Origin: Novosphingobium sp. SG919
Lineage (GTDB): Bacteria > Pseudomonadota > Alphaproteobacteria > Sphingomonadales > Sphingomonadaceae
Length of the DNA stretch: 64,000 nucleotides
Direction of reading: 5' to 3'
NCBI RefSeq assembly: GCF_012932495.1
Contig: NZ_JABCNG010000002.1
Location: 664,730 to 728,729, forward strand
Shown here: in pieces, positions 42,938 through 51,901 of the stretch
How positions within the stretch are numbered: position 1 is the first letter of the stretch
Layout of the letters: the number at the start of each line of letters is the position of its first letter
Notes under the pieces: generated by a model
The model's database searches: none
What the model was told of the DNA's origin: nothing
The model's input: only the letters and a program-made list of their open reading frames with translations
Program-made: the position numbers and the translations under genes

Positions 42938-44224
42938 ATGAATTACGCACATTCTGCGCCCCTGGTGACCGCGCGGGTGGAAGCCGCGCTGGCCCGCATC
43001 GCCACCCGCGACGCCACGGTGCGGGCCTGGCTGCACGTGGATGACACCGGCGCGCTGGCAACGGCGCGCACGCTCGATGCCCTGGCGGCCGACGCGCGCG
43101 GACCGCTGCACGGCCTGATCATCGGGGTAAAGGACGTGATCGCGGTGGCAGGCATGCCGCTGACGCACAATTCGCCGCTCTTTACCGGGCAGGTCGCTGC
43201 GCATGACGCCCCCTGCGTGGCGATCCTGCGCGCCGCGGGCGCCGTGATCCTGGGCAAGACCGATACCACGGAATTTGCCGCCGCCGGTCGCAACGCGGCC
43301 AGCAGCAATCCCCACGATCCTGCCCGCACGCCCGGCGGCAGCTCTGCCGGATCAGCCGCAGCGGTGGCCGATGGCCATGTCGATGTGGCGCTGGCCACCC
43401 AGACCGGCGGCTCCACCATTCGCCCGGCCAGCTATTGCGGCATCCACGGGTTCAAGCCCAGCTGGGGCCTGGTCAGCCGCGAAGGGGTGAAAACCTATGC
43501 CAACAGCCTGGATACGGTGGGCTGGCACGCGCGCAATCTGGGCCTGATCGACCGACTTTGCGCGGCATATGGACTGGCCCCGGCATTGGCAGTGCCGGCG
43601 GACGCGCCCTTGCGCATCGGCGTTTTCCGCACGCCGTGGTGGGACAGTCTGGCCAGCGATGCCCAGGCCGCCTTCGAGGATGTCGTCGTGGCGGGCCTGG
43701 CGCGCGCGGGGGTGGCGCTGGAGCGGATCGACGATCTGCCCGATTTTGCCCATCTCAACGATGATCACCGCGCCATCCTGTTTCGCGAAGGCGCGGCCAG
43801 TTTCCGCGATCTGGCCCACACCCGCGGCGCATTGCTTCATCCCGATTTTCATCTGCGCGTGGCCGCACTCGACCAGTTCGACGACGAACGCCTACGCCTG
43901 GCGCGCGACCGGGCGAGCGCCGCAACGCGCGCGTTCGAGCGGGCAACGATCGGGCTCGATGCCGTGCTGGCACCAAGCGCACCGGGCATCGCCCCGTTCG
44001 GCCGTGGGCCGGGCGATCCGCTGTTCAACCAGCCCTGGACGCTGATGCAGGTGCCCGTGCTGAACCTGCCGCTGGCGCGCGGCGGGCAGGGCATGCCGAT
44101 CGGCGTTTCGCTCGTGGCGCCACGCTATGCCGACCGGCGGTTGATCGCCGTGGCCCAGGCTTTGGAAGACAGGTTGGCGGCCGTGGGCGTGCTGCCCACC
44201 GATGCCGGGCCGCTGCCGGCCTAG
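42938..44224 (+). CDS. amidase-signature family hydrolase
   Basis: 428 residues from the ATG at 42938 (CGGAG 8 bp upstream). The triad is present: Lys65 in GVKDVIA, cis-serine near 135 in TPGGSSAGSA, and nucleophile Ser159 in TQTGGSTIRPASYCG. The variant TQTGGSTIRPA resembles the AtzE/aryl-amidase branch that pairs with small-amide transporters. Its stop overlaps the convergent LacI gene by 3 bp. It probably cleaves the amide taken up by the divergent MFS permease. It is not closely similar to the amidase at 38987. Confidence 0.91.
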   Translation: MNYAHSAPLVTARVEAALARIATRDATVRAWLHVDDTGALATARTLDALAADARGPLHGLIIGVKDVIAVAGMPLTHNSPLFTGQVAAHDAPCVAILRAAGAVILGKTDTTEFAAAGRNAASSNPHDPARTPGGSSAGSAAAVADGHVDVALATQTGGSTIRPASYCGIHGFKPSWGLVSREGVKTYANSLDTVGWHARNLGLIDRLCAAYGLAPALAVPADAPLRIGVFRTPWWDSLASDAQAAFEDVVVAGLARAGVALERIDDLPDFAHLNDDHRAILFREGAASFRDLAHTRGALLHPDFHLRVAALDQFDDERLRLARDRASAATRAFERATIGLDAVLAPSAPGIAPFGRGPGDPLFNQPWTLMQVPVLNLPLARGGQGMPIGVSLVAPRYADRRLIAVAQALEDRLAAVGVLPTDAGPLPA

Positions 44225-45249
44225 CTTTTGCGCCGCCTGCGCCGGGGCGCGGCGGTGGATTGGCGCACGATCAGGCGATGGGGCAGCACCACCTCGCGCG
44301 CTGGCGGCTGCTCTTCGGCCGGCAGCAGGGAATCGAGCATCAGCCGCATCGCCGCTTCGCCCAGTTCGATCGTGGGGATGTGAATGGTCGTGAGCGGCGG
44401 GCTGGCAAAGGCGCCGAAGCGCAAGTCGTCGAACCCGACCACCGACATTTCATCGGGCACGGCAATGCCGCGCTGTTGCAACGCGCTGAGTGCGCCAAGC
44501 GCCATTTCATCGTTGGCGCAGGCAACGGCGGTGAATTCGTCGCCATTTTCCAGCAGCGACACCATCGCATCGTGCCCCGATTGCAGCGAGAAATCGCCTT
44601 CGGCAACGAGGGCGGCATCGAATTCCAGGCGGTTGCGCGCCAGGCCGAGGCGATAGCCGGCAAGGCGATCCTTGGACATGAACTGCGCCAGTGGCCCGGT
44701 GATCGTGGCGATGCGCCGATGGCCCAGTTCGGCCAGGTGGCTGACGACAAGGGCCGCCGCCTCATGATTGTCGATCCGCACCCGCGGCAATTGCAGGTCT
44801 GGCGGATATTCGCAGGCCGCCACCAGCGGCGGCACCTTGCCCCCGGCAGGCGGGCGGCGCACCACGTCGGGCAGGCTGTTTTCCAGCAGGATCATGCCAT
44901 CGGCCTGCTTGCCGGCGATCATGGCGGTGTATTTGTTGAGCGTTTCGACATCGCCTTCGGTAATGCCCAGCAGCACGCGCATGCGATTGGCCCGCGCCAC
45001 GTTCTCGATCCCCTGGACGAACGCCGAGGTGAACGGGTTGTAGATGCTGGGCACGGCAACGATCACGTTGTCGCTGCGCTGGCGGCGCAGGCCGGCGGCC
45101 AGATGGTTGGGTTCGTAGTTGAGATCGACGATCGCCGCCTCGATCCGCTCGATCGTGCGCGGGCGCACCAGCGACGGCGTGCTGAGCGCGCGCGAAACGG
45201 TGGCGACCGAAACGCCGGCGTGGCGGGCGATGTCCTTGATGTTTGCCAT
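44221..45249 (-). CDS. LacI-family transcriptional regulator
   Basis: 342 residues. The N-terminal helix-turn-helix NIKDIARHAGVSVATVSRAL and hinge region (NHLAAGLRRQRSDNVIVAVP) are typical, followed by a periplasmic-binding-protein-like sensor. It ends in a basic tail RRRRRKS. It probably represses the flanking genes through palindromes at 42873-42890 and 49391-49408; looser candidates are at 49491-49506 and 36297-36312. The inducer is unknown, a sugar or its oxidised derivative by gene content. Confidence 0.93.
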   Translation of the reverse strand: MANIKDIARHAGVSVATVSRALSTPSLVRPRTIERIEAAIVDLNYEPNHLAAGLRRQRSDNVIVAVPSIYNPFTSAFVQGIENVARANRMRVLLGITEGDVETLNKYTAMIAGKQADGMILLENSLPDVVRRPPAGGKVPPLVAACEYPPDLQLPRVRIDNHEAAALVVSHLAELGHRRIATITGPLAQFMSKDRLAGYRLGLARNRLEFDAALVAEGDFSLQSGHDAMVSLLENGDEFTAVACANDEMALGALSALQQRGIAVPDEMSVVGFDDLRFGAFASPPLTTIHIPTIELGEAAMRLMLDSLLPAEEQPPAREVVLPHRLIVRQSTAAPRRRRRKS

Positions 45250-45314
45250 GGTCGATCGATACAGAGCGGCAGGGGCGGCGGCAAGCGCCACCCCGGCAGC
45301 CGCCGTTCGTCTCA

Positions 45315-46970
45315 TCACGCCGGCGCGCGGGCCAGGGCCGGCTCGATCACTTCGGCCGCATGCCAGGCAAAGGCCATCGCCGGGCCATTGGTGTTGCCCG
45401 AAATCGGCGTGGGCATGGCGGCGCAATCGGCCACGTACAGCCCCTCCAGCCCATGAACCTTGAGATCGGGTCCGACCACCGCGCCGCCGCCCGCGTCCTG
45501 GCTTGGCCCCATGCGGCAGGTGCCGGTGCCGTGCAGGCCGGTCGAAACCATCCAGTGTGCAGCGGCCATGATGGCCTCGTCGCTCTCCACCGCAGGGCCG
45601 GGCACGGCTTCCTCGCCCAGCCAGGGGGCCAGCGCCGGGGCCTGCATGATGGCGCGCACGCGGCGTAGCGCCTTGACCACGGTGGCGCGATCGGCCGGAT
45701 CGGCAAACCAGCACGGCACCAGGCGCGGCGGCGCCGCCGGATCGGTGGACGCCAGCTCGACGTGGCCGTGGCTGGCCGGGCGCAGGCAAAACGCCGTGGC
45801 GGTGATCCCCGGGACGGGATCGGTCTGGCCGCGCCCGGCCTCGGGCTTGTCATCGCCGCTGCCACCCATCGAATAAGGCGAAATGCCGATCTGCAGATCG
45901 GGCCAATCGACAGTGGCGGGATCTTGGGGATCGATCGCGGTCATGATCGACACTTCGGGCAAAAGCGAGGCCATCAGGCCCTTGCCGGTCAAGATATAGC
46001 GAAGCCCGTGCCAATAGGGGCGCCACCCGCGAAATTGGTGGTTGAGGCCCCGCGCGCCGCGCAAGCGCCAGCTCATCGCGAACATCATGTGCTCGTTCAT
46101 GTTGCGGCCCACGGCAGGGTTGACGTGCACCGGGGCGATGCCGTGGCGGGCCAGCACCTCGGCCGGGCCGACGCCGGAAAGCTGCAAGAGCTTGGGGCTT
46201 TGCAACACGCCGGCGGCCAGGATCACGCGATCGGCAGAAAACGTCTGCTCCTGTCCGTGGATGGTCACGACCACGCCGGTGGCGCGGCGCCCTTCGAACA
46301 CCACTTTGCGCACCAGCGCGCCGGTACGGATCGCAAGGTTGGGCCGCCGTGCCGCATTGCGCAGGAACGCGGTAAAGGCAGTGACGCGCCGGCCACGCCG
46401 GTCCACCGTCTGCTGCGTGGCGGCGGCGACCGGGGTGGCGGGGGTGTTGACATCGTCGAGCACGGGAATGCCCGCCTGGCGTGCGGCATCCAGGATCGCG
46501 GCGCTGAGCGGGGGATGCGGCGGCACGCAGGTCACTTCCATCGGGCCACCGCGCCCGCGGCCAGGCCCGCTGCCCGGCCCGACATAGTTTTCCAGCGCGA
46601 CATAGGCCCGCTCGATCGCCGCCCAGTTCCAGCCGGGATTGCCCTGCGCCTCCCAACTGTCGAAATCGCGCGGCTGGCCGCGGAAATACCAGGTGCCGTT
46701 GACGGCGCTCGACCCGCCCAGGCCTTTGCCATAGTACCAGGTTTCGCCCGCCGGGCGGCCGGGCTGTGGCTCGGCCGGAAAGGGCCAGTACCAGCGCGGC
46801 TTGGTCCACATCCTGACCATGCCGCGCGGCATGCGCACGAACAGTTCGTCGTTGCGGCCGCCCGCTTCCAGCAGCAGCACCCGGCGCGTGCCGTCGCGGC
46901 TCAGCCGGTCGGCCAGCACGCAGCCGGCCGATCCGGCGCCGACGATGATCGTGTCGTATGGCGGGTTCAT
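45315..46970 (-). CDS. GMC-family FAD-dependent oxidoreductase
   Basis: 551 residues from the ATG at 46970 with AGGAG upstream. The N-terminal FAD dinucleotide-binding motif VGAGSAGCVLADRL, the GMC signature YYGKGLGGSSAVNG, and the C-terminal catalytic His in TGLHGTGTCRMG with Asn in ISGNTNGPAMA are present. GMC enzymes oxidise alcohols, including choline and sugars; some bacterial members are pyranoside or glucoside 3-dehydrogenases. It starts 10 bp after the GPH symporter stop, so the two are co-transcribed. No export signal is visible. Confidence 0.92.
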   Translation of the reverse strand: MNPPYDTIIVGAGSAGCVLADRLSRDGTRRVLLLEAGGRNDELFVRMPRGMVRMWTKPRWYWPFPAEPQPGRPAGETWYYGKGLGGSSAVNGTWYFRGQPRDFDSWEAQGNPGWNWAAIERAYVALENYVGPGSGPGRGRGGPMEVTCVPPHPPLSAAILDAARQAGIPVLDDVNTPATPVAAATQQTVDRRGRRVTAFTAFLRNAARRPNLAIRTGALVRKVVFEGRRATGVVVTIHGQEQTFSADRVILAAGVLQSPKLLQLSGVGPAEVLARHGIAPVHVNPAVGRNMNEHMMFAMSWRLRGARGLNHQFRGWRPYWHGLRYILTGKGLMASLLPEVSIMTAIDPQDPATVDWPDLQIGISPYSMGGSGDDKPEAGRGQTDPVPGITATAFCLRPASHGHVELASTDPAAPPRLVPCWFADPADRATVVKALRRVRAIMQAPALAPWLGEEAVPGPAVESDEAIMAAAHWMVSTGLHGTGTCRMGPSQDAGGGAVVGPDLKVHGLEGLYVADCAAMPTPISGNTNGPAMAFAWHAAEVIEPALARAPA

Positions 46971-46980
46971 GGCAAACTCC

Positions 46981-48321
46981 TCACGCGCCGGCAGGGGCCG
47001 ATCCGGGGCGGTAATCGGGGGCAAAGCGGAACAGCAGCAGGCTCAGGCCCATGGCGGCAAAGCTTGCGGCCGGGATGGCGACATGGCCGGCGACGACAGC
47101 AGCCGCGACCGGCGCAGTGGTGGCTGCGCCCGGCACATAGCCGGCGCGGCCCAACAGCCATGCACCGGCGGCACCGCCCAGGCTCATGCCCAGCTTCACG
47201 CCAAAGCTGGACGCGGCAAACAGGAAGCCCTGCGCGCGATAGCCGGAACGCCACGCGCCATAATCCACCGCATCGGCCATCAGCGAAAACAGCAGCCCGC
47301 CGATCAGCCCCTGCCCGAAATAGGCCAGGATGTTGGCAACGAGCACCCAGGAAGGATCGGCCGAAAGCGGGATCAGCGCCGTGAACAGCGCAGCCAGCCC
47401 CGCACCGATCGCGCCGGTGCGCCGCTTGCCGATCGCATTGGCCAGCACCCCCGCGATGGCGGTGCCGGCCAGCACCGCCAGCATCGTGAGCATCAGCCAC
47501 GAAGTGAGCGCGGGCGCTGCCAGTACCCGCTCCGCATAGAACACGAACGACTGGAGATGCCCGGCAAAGCCGATCCAGAAAAAGAAATTGACCAGCATCG
47601 TGGCGATCCACGGCCCGTTGCCGCGCGCCGCCTCCAGCGATTGCGCGGTGGTCAGCCGGGCCACGTCCTGGGCCACGGCGACGCGTTCGCGCGTGGTGGC
47701 AAAGGCATTGAGCATCGCCAGCAGCGTGACCAGCGCCAGGCCAACCGCCAGCACGAAAAACCCGCGCGCCTCGTTCCCCGGCGCGATCAGCCGCACCAGC
47801 GGCAGCGCGGCATAGCTGATCCCGACCGTTGCCGAAGACCCGAGGAACTCGCGCAAGGCGTTGACCGTGTTGCGCTGGCGCGGATCGCGGGTGAGCGTGG
47901 GCAGCATCGAATTGAACGGCAGGCTGGCTGCCGAATAGAGCATGCCAAGCAAGGTGTAGCTGGCAAAGACATAGGCAATCCGTGCGGTCCCCGCCCAGGG
48001 CGGTACCCAGAACACCAGCGCCCCGCACAGCGCAAAGGGCAGCGCCACCCAGATCAGCCAGGGGCGATGCTTGCCCCAACGGGTGTGCGTGCGATCGATC
48101 AGCAAGCCCATCAGCGGATCGAACACGGCATCGAGGCAGCGCGCCACCAGGAAGACGGTGGCCACCGTCGCGGCCGGGATCGCGCAAACGTCGGTGTAGA
48201 AATAGAGCAAATAGGCACTGGTCATGCCAAAGGACAGGTTGATGCCGAAATTGCCGAAGCCATAGCCCAGCTTTTCACGCCAGCGCAGGGTTTCCCGCCC
48301 CCGAAGTGCTGCTTCGTTCAT
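46981..48321 (-). CDS. GPH-family sugar:cation symporter
   Basis: 446 residues, about 12 membrane spans. It shows the glycoside-pentoside-hexuronide family traits: REKLGYGFGNFGINL at the N-terminus, DPLMGLLIDRTHTRWGKHRPW after TM2, and the late MADAVDYGAWRSGYRAQG block. It imports an intact glycoside or uronide with H+ or Na+. It lies between the isomerase and GMC genes on the same strand; the gap to the isomerase gene is 66 bp. Confidence 0.93.
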   Translation of the reverse strand: MNEAALRGRETLRWREKLGYGFGNFGINLSFGMTSAYLLYFYTDVCAIPAATVATVFLVARCLDAVFDPLMGLLIDRTHTRWGKHRPWLIWVALPFALCGALVFWVPPWAGTARIAYVFASYTLLGMLYSAASLPFNSMLPTLTRDPRQRNTVNALREFLGSSATVGISYAALPLVRLIAPGNEARGFFVLAVGLALVTLLAMLNAFATTRERVAVAQDVARLTTAQSLEAARGNGPWIATMLVNFFFWIGFAGHLQSFVFYAERVLAAPALTSWLMLTMLAVLAGTAIAGVLANAIGKRRTGAIGAGLAALFTALIPLSADPSWVLVANILAYFGQGLIGGLLFSLMADAVDYGAWRSGYRAQGFLFAASSFGVKLGMSLGGAAGAWLLGRAGYVPGAATTAPVAAAVVAGHVAIPAASFAAMGLSLLLFRFAPDYRPGSAPAGA

Positions 48322-48387
48322 GCCCGTGTCCCGCCCATGTCCATCAGCCTTTCCCGCGCTGCCAATCCCTGTCGTGTCCCCGCCGGT

Positions 48388-49338
48388 TCAGACGCTTGCC
48401 CCGGTGGCAAGCGGCGACGCCAGCGTTCCGGCATAAGCCAAAGAAGCGCGAATGGCGCGCAGCGGATCGGCCACGGCATCGATTTCCAGGATCGCCCATT
48501 CGAGATCGGTCCGCGTTGCCAGAACAGCAGCCCAGCCCGGCAGATCGACCTTGCCGGTGCCCAGCGCGGTGAAGAACGGGCGATGGGCGCGGTGGATGTC
48601 GTGGTCGATGGTGGTGCGCAACGGCATCGTGCCGCGCGCGTCCTTCCAATGGGCGGCGGCGATGCGTTCGGCATGGCGCGCCGCAATCGCCACCGGATCT
48701 CCGCCCGAAAGCAGGATATGCGCGCTGTCGGGGCAGAACCCGACGTAGACCGGATCGGTCAACAGCAGCAGCAGGTCGATATCGCGCGGCTGGCTGAAAA
48801 TCGAATGGGCCTCGGTGTGCAGCGCCAGGCGCACGCCGTGGTGCAGGGTGCGCGCGCCGAGCCGGTTGGCAAGGCTTGCGGCCTGTTGCATCAGCGCAAG
48901 GTCGGCAAAGACCGGAGGCTGGGCGTCCCAGCTCGTGCGCATGGGCAAGCCGATGACCATCGACTGCGCGCCCCAGCCGGCGAGATGCGCCGCCAGCGCT
49001 TCGCCCCGTTCCAGCCAGCGCGCCTCCACGTGCGGATCACCCAGCCCAGGCTCGATCGCGATATCGGCAAAGAAGCCGCCGGCAATCGCCAGGCCGCGCG
49101 CGGCCAGTTGCGCCGCCGCATCGGCATGGCTGCCATAAGCGGCAATGAGATCGTCGGCCCCGAACGGGGAAAAGGTCAATTCGATGCCGCGCACGCCGCT
49201 TTGTGCCAGGGTGTCGAGCATGCGGTCCCAGAACGCGCGTGGATCGGCCTTGCCATGCGCCACCACCGCTTCCTCGGTCGGAAGGTCCCAGAAACCGGGA
49301 TGGAAGAACGTGATCAGGTCGACACCGAACGAGAGCAT
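48388..49338 (-). CDS. sugar phosphate isomerase/epimerase-family TIM-barrel protein
   Basis: 316 residues from the ATG at 49338; longer in-frame starts at 49368 and 49386 would place the 5' end closer to the operator. The xylose-isomerase-like TIM barrel has the metal-ligand pattern: Glu in GIELTFSPFG, LHTEAHS, GFCPDSAHI, AHWKDARG and LEIDAV. Such proteins include hydroxypyruvate isomerase, inosose dehydratase, and epimerases or hydrolases acting on 3-keto sugars. Its upstream LacI-type palindrome (49391-49408) and co-directional GPH and GMC genes make it the first gene of a sugar operon. Confidence 0.9.
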   Translation of the reverse strand: MLSFGVDLITFFHPGFWDLPTEEAVVAHGKADPRAFWDRMLDTLAQSGVRGIELTFSPFGADDLIAAYGSHADAAAQLAARGLAIAGGFFADIAIEPGLGDPHVEARWLERGEALAAHLAGWGAQSMVIGLPMRTSWDAQPPVFADLALMQQAASLANRLGARTLHHGVRLALHTEAHSIFSQPRDIDLLLLLTDPVYVGFCPDSAHILLSGGDPVAIAARHAERIAAAHWKDARGTMPLRTTIDHDIHRAHRPFFTALGTGKVDLPGWAAVLATRTDLEWAILEIDAVADPLRAIRASLAYAGTLASPLATGASV

Positions 49339-49390
49339 GAACGCAGGCACCTTGCAGAATCGGCGCATCGAGCCGAGGGCTCGCACACCA

Positions 49391-49408
49391 AATGTAATCC
49401 ATTACGTT
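49391..49408. promoter_or_regulatory. LacI-type operator upstream of isomerase operon
   Basis: AATGTAATCCATTACGTT, with arms nearly identical to 42873-42890. It sits 53 bp before the isomerase ATG and about 120 bp before the divergent Gfo/Idh start. Confidence 0.6.
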
Positions 49409-49490
49409 TTGCAAAAGCCCGAATCCGCGCCGCTTGTCAAGCACTGCGCAGAACCGCTTGCAGGGCCCGGTGCTTCGAAGCTAGATGATG

Positions 49491-49506
49491 ATGGTAACGT
49501 TTTCAT
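49491..49506. promoter_or_regulatory. second, weaker LacI-like palindrome before Gfo/Idh gene
   Basis: ATGGTAACGTTTTCAT with a central AACGTT; it lies 22 bp before the Gfo/Idh ATG. Its left half is identical to the left half of the candidate at 36297-36312. Less symmetric than the other LacI-type sites. Confidence 0.4.
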
Positions 49507-49527
49507 TTAGGTGGCGGAAGGACTGGC

Positions 49528-50646
49528 ATGGCACGACGCATTCGCATGGGACTGATCGGTGGCGGGCCGGGTTCCTTCATCGGCCCGGTCCATGCCATGG
49601 CGGCGCGGCTCGATGGGCAGATCGATCTTGTCGCGGGCGTGTTCAGCCGCGACGCGGCGCGCAATGCGCTGGCGGCGGCAGGCTATGGCGTCGATCCGGC
49701 ACGCGCCTATGCAAATGTCGAGGCGCTTCTGGCGCAGGAAGCGCAGCGGCCGGACGGCATCGATTTCGTCACCATCGCCACGCCCAACGCGCACCATGCC
49801 GCCGCAGCGACAGCAGCGATCGATGCGGGCGTGGCGGTGCTGAGCGACAAGCCGATGACCGCAACGCTGGCCGAAGCGCAGCAGATCGTGGCGCGGTTGG
49901 CGCACAACCCGGTGCCATTCGGGCTGACCTACACGTATACCGGCTATCCCCTGGTGCGCGAAATGCGCGCGCGCGTGGCCGCCGGCGCCATCGGCACGCT
50001 GCGCAAGGTGGTGGTGGAATATAGCCAGGGCTGGCTGGCCGGTGCGGCCGAAAGCGGCCAGGCGCAATGGCGGCTCGATCCGGCGCGATCGGGCGAGGGC
50101 GGCTGCATTGCCGACATCGGCGTGCATGCGTTTCACCTGGCCGAATTCATTGGCGGCACGCCCGTCGTGCGCCTGGCCGCAGACCTGGGCAGCGTGGTGC
50201 ACGGGCGTGCGCTGGATGATGATTGCCAGGTCTTCCTGCGCTTTGCCAATGGGGCGCGCGGCCTGCTGATGGCCTCGCAAGTGATGACCGGGGAGGGCAA
50301 CGGCCTGGCCATCCGGCTCTATGGCAGCACCGGTGGATTGCGCTGGAGCCAGGAAGAGCCCAACCATTTCGACTGGTTGCGCGAAGATGGCGGGCTGGAA
50401 CGGGTACGCGCGGGCGACCCGTCGCTCGGCGCTGCGGCACGCCGCGCGACGCGCCTGCCGGGCGGCCATCCCGAAGGCCTGATCGAAGCGCTGGGCAATC
50501 TCTATCGCGATTTTGCCGGCAGCCTGGCGGGCGAGCCAGGCAGCCTCGTACCCGATGCCGGCCAAGGCCTGCGCGGCATGGCCTTCATCGCTGCGAGCGT
50601 GGCCGCCAGCCGCGCTGGCGCGGGCTGGGTGGACTTTGCCCCCTGA
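49528..50646 (+). CDS. Gfo/Idh/MocA-family NAD(P)-dependent oxidoreductase
   Basis: 372 residues from the ATG at 49528 (GGAAGGA upstream). The N-terminal Rossmann motif is GLIGGGPGSFIGPVHAMAARLDG, a form seen in Gfo/Idh proteins of glucoside-3-dehydrogenase and keto-sugar pathways. The catalytic motif usually written EKP is DKP here (VLSDKPMTATLAEA). It is divergent from the isomerase-GPH-GMC genes and shares their regulatory region, so it probably acts on the same sugar, interconverting a hydroxyl and keto group. Confidence 0.92.
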   Translation: MARRIRMGLIGGGPGSFIGPVHAMAARLDGQIDLVAGVFSRDAARNALAAAGYGVDPARAYANVEALLAQEAQRPDGIDFVTIATPNAHHAAAATAAIDAGVAVLSDKPMTATLAEAQQIVARLAHNPVPFGLTYTYTGYPLVREMRARVAAGAIGTLRKVVVEYSQGWLAGAAESGQAQWRLDPARSGEGGCIADIGVHAFHLAEFIGGTPVVRLAADLGSVVHGRALDDDCQVFLRFANGARGLLMASQVMTGEGNGLAIRLYGSTGGLRWSQEEPNHFDWLREDGGLERVRAGDPSLGAAARRATRLPGGHPEGLIEALGNLYRDFAGSLAGEPGSLVPDAGQGLRGMAFIAASVAASRAGAGWVDFAP

Positions 50647-50662
50647 TCGCGGTGCCTGGCCG

Positions 50663-51829
50663 TCAGCTCGGGAACAGCAGCGCCGATGGCTGGCTGAATG
50701 TCAGCGTCTGGACCTTTTCGCCAACCACGCCGGTCTGCGGATCGCGGCGGAACACGGCAATGGCGTTGCTGCCCTGGTTGGCCACCAGCACGAAGCGGCC
50801 ATCGGGGGCGAAGGCGAATTCGCGCGGCTGGATGCCATCCACCGCGCGCCGGTCCACCGGCGTCAACGTGCCTTTGGCCGGATCGATGGCAAAGCTGACC
50901 AGGTGATTATCCGTGCCGCGGTCGGTCACTGCCAGGAAACGCCCATCGGGCGAAACATGCAGTGCCGCCGCCCCCACTTTGCCGGCAAAGCCGGCGGGGG
51001 CCAGCGGCACCACCTGGCGCACCGTCAGGTGCCCTTCGGCGTAATCGAGCACGGCCACCGCGCCCGCCATTTCCAGCGTCACATAGGCCTGGTGGCCGCC
51101 CGGCGCAAAGACCAGATGGCGCGGACCCGAACCGGGGGGCAATGCCAGGAAGGGCTGTCCGGGCACGGCCGACAGCGGATTTTCGCGCTGGGCGGGATCA
51201 TAGCGATAGGCATAGATGCGATCCGCCCCCAGATCCTGCGCAAAGACGAAGCGGCCATCGGGCGAGGACACCGCCGAATGGACATGGGCAGACGCCTGGC
51301 GATCGGCATCGACCAGGCTGGCGTGGTGCGTCTTGACCTGGATGACCGGCGCCAGGCGGCCATCGGCCAGAACCGGTGCTACCGCGAGCGTGCCGCCCGG
51401 ATCGGCCGATACCGAATAGTTGGCAATGAACAAAAAGCGCCCGTCGCGGCTGAGGCTGGCATGCGTTGGCTCCGCGCCAAGGGACGCGACGCGGTTGAGG
51501 AACGCCAGGCGCCCATTGCGCGGATCGAGACGATAGGCCGAAACCCGCCCGACCGGGTCAGCTTGCCCGTCACCGTTTTCGTTGACGGCGTAGAGATGGC
51601 GGCAATCGGCCGAAAGCGTGAGCCACGAAGGATTGCCGGCCGCTTCCACCTGCAGCGGCCGCGCGGCGATGGTGCCGGTGCGCGGATCGAAATCATAGAC
51701 GGCGATGCCCTGGCCGCCTTGGCCGGTGTACCCACCCACCAACAGCGGCTGCGCCGATGCGGGCAGGGGGGCGAGCACGGCAGCACCCAATGCCAGCACG
51801 ATCCCCTGCGCGAAGACTTTGAAATCCAT
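50663..51829 (-). CDS. exported lactonase-family seven-bladed beta-propeller (YbhE/6-phosphogluconolactonase-like)
   Basis: 388 residues from the ATG at 51829, with a signal peptide (FKVFAQGIVLALGAAVLAPLPASAQ). The lactonase family pattern is clear: LLVGGYTGQGGQGIAVYDFD, HLYAVNE, PTHASLSRDGRFLFIANY, HVHSAVSSPDGRFVFAQDLG and GPRHLVFAPGG. Export makes cytosolic 6-phosphogluconolactonase activity unlikely; a periplasmic aldonolactone hydrolase is more plausible and would fit sugar oxidation by the nearby dehydrogenases. It is convergent with the Gfo/Idh gene and probably independently transcribed. Confidence 0.88.
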   Translation of the reverse strand: MDFKVFAQGIVLALGAAVLAPLPASAQPLLVGGYTGQGGQGIAVYDFDPRTGTIAARPLQVEAAGNPSWLTLSADCRHLYAVNENGDGQADPVGRVSAYRLDPRNGRLAFLNRVASLGAEPTHASLSRDGRFLFIANYSVSADPGGTLAVAPVLADGRLAPVIQVKTHHASLVDADRQASAHVHSAVSSPDGRFVFAQDLGADRIYAYRYDPAQRENPLSAVPGQPFLALPPGSGPRHLVFAPGGHQAYVTLEMAGAVAVLDYAEGHLTVRQVVPLAPAGFAGKVGAAALHVSPDGRFLAVTDRGTDNHLVSFAIDPAKGTLTPVDRRAVDGIQPREFAFAPDGRFVLVANQGSNAIAVFRRDPQTGVVGEKVQTLTFSQPSALLFPS

Positions 51830-51901
51830 GTGGTCGACGCCCTCTCTTGCCGGCAATGCGCCGTGGCAGTGGCCGTTGCACCGCGCGCCGTCAAGCGGCG
51901 A

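Noticed and set aside
46801..49488. Long plus-strand frame opposite the GPH symporter and isomerase
   Set aside because: Opposes genes with diagnostic family motifs; low-complexity Arg/Gln/His composition.
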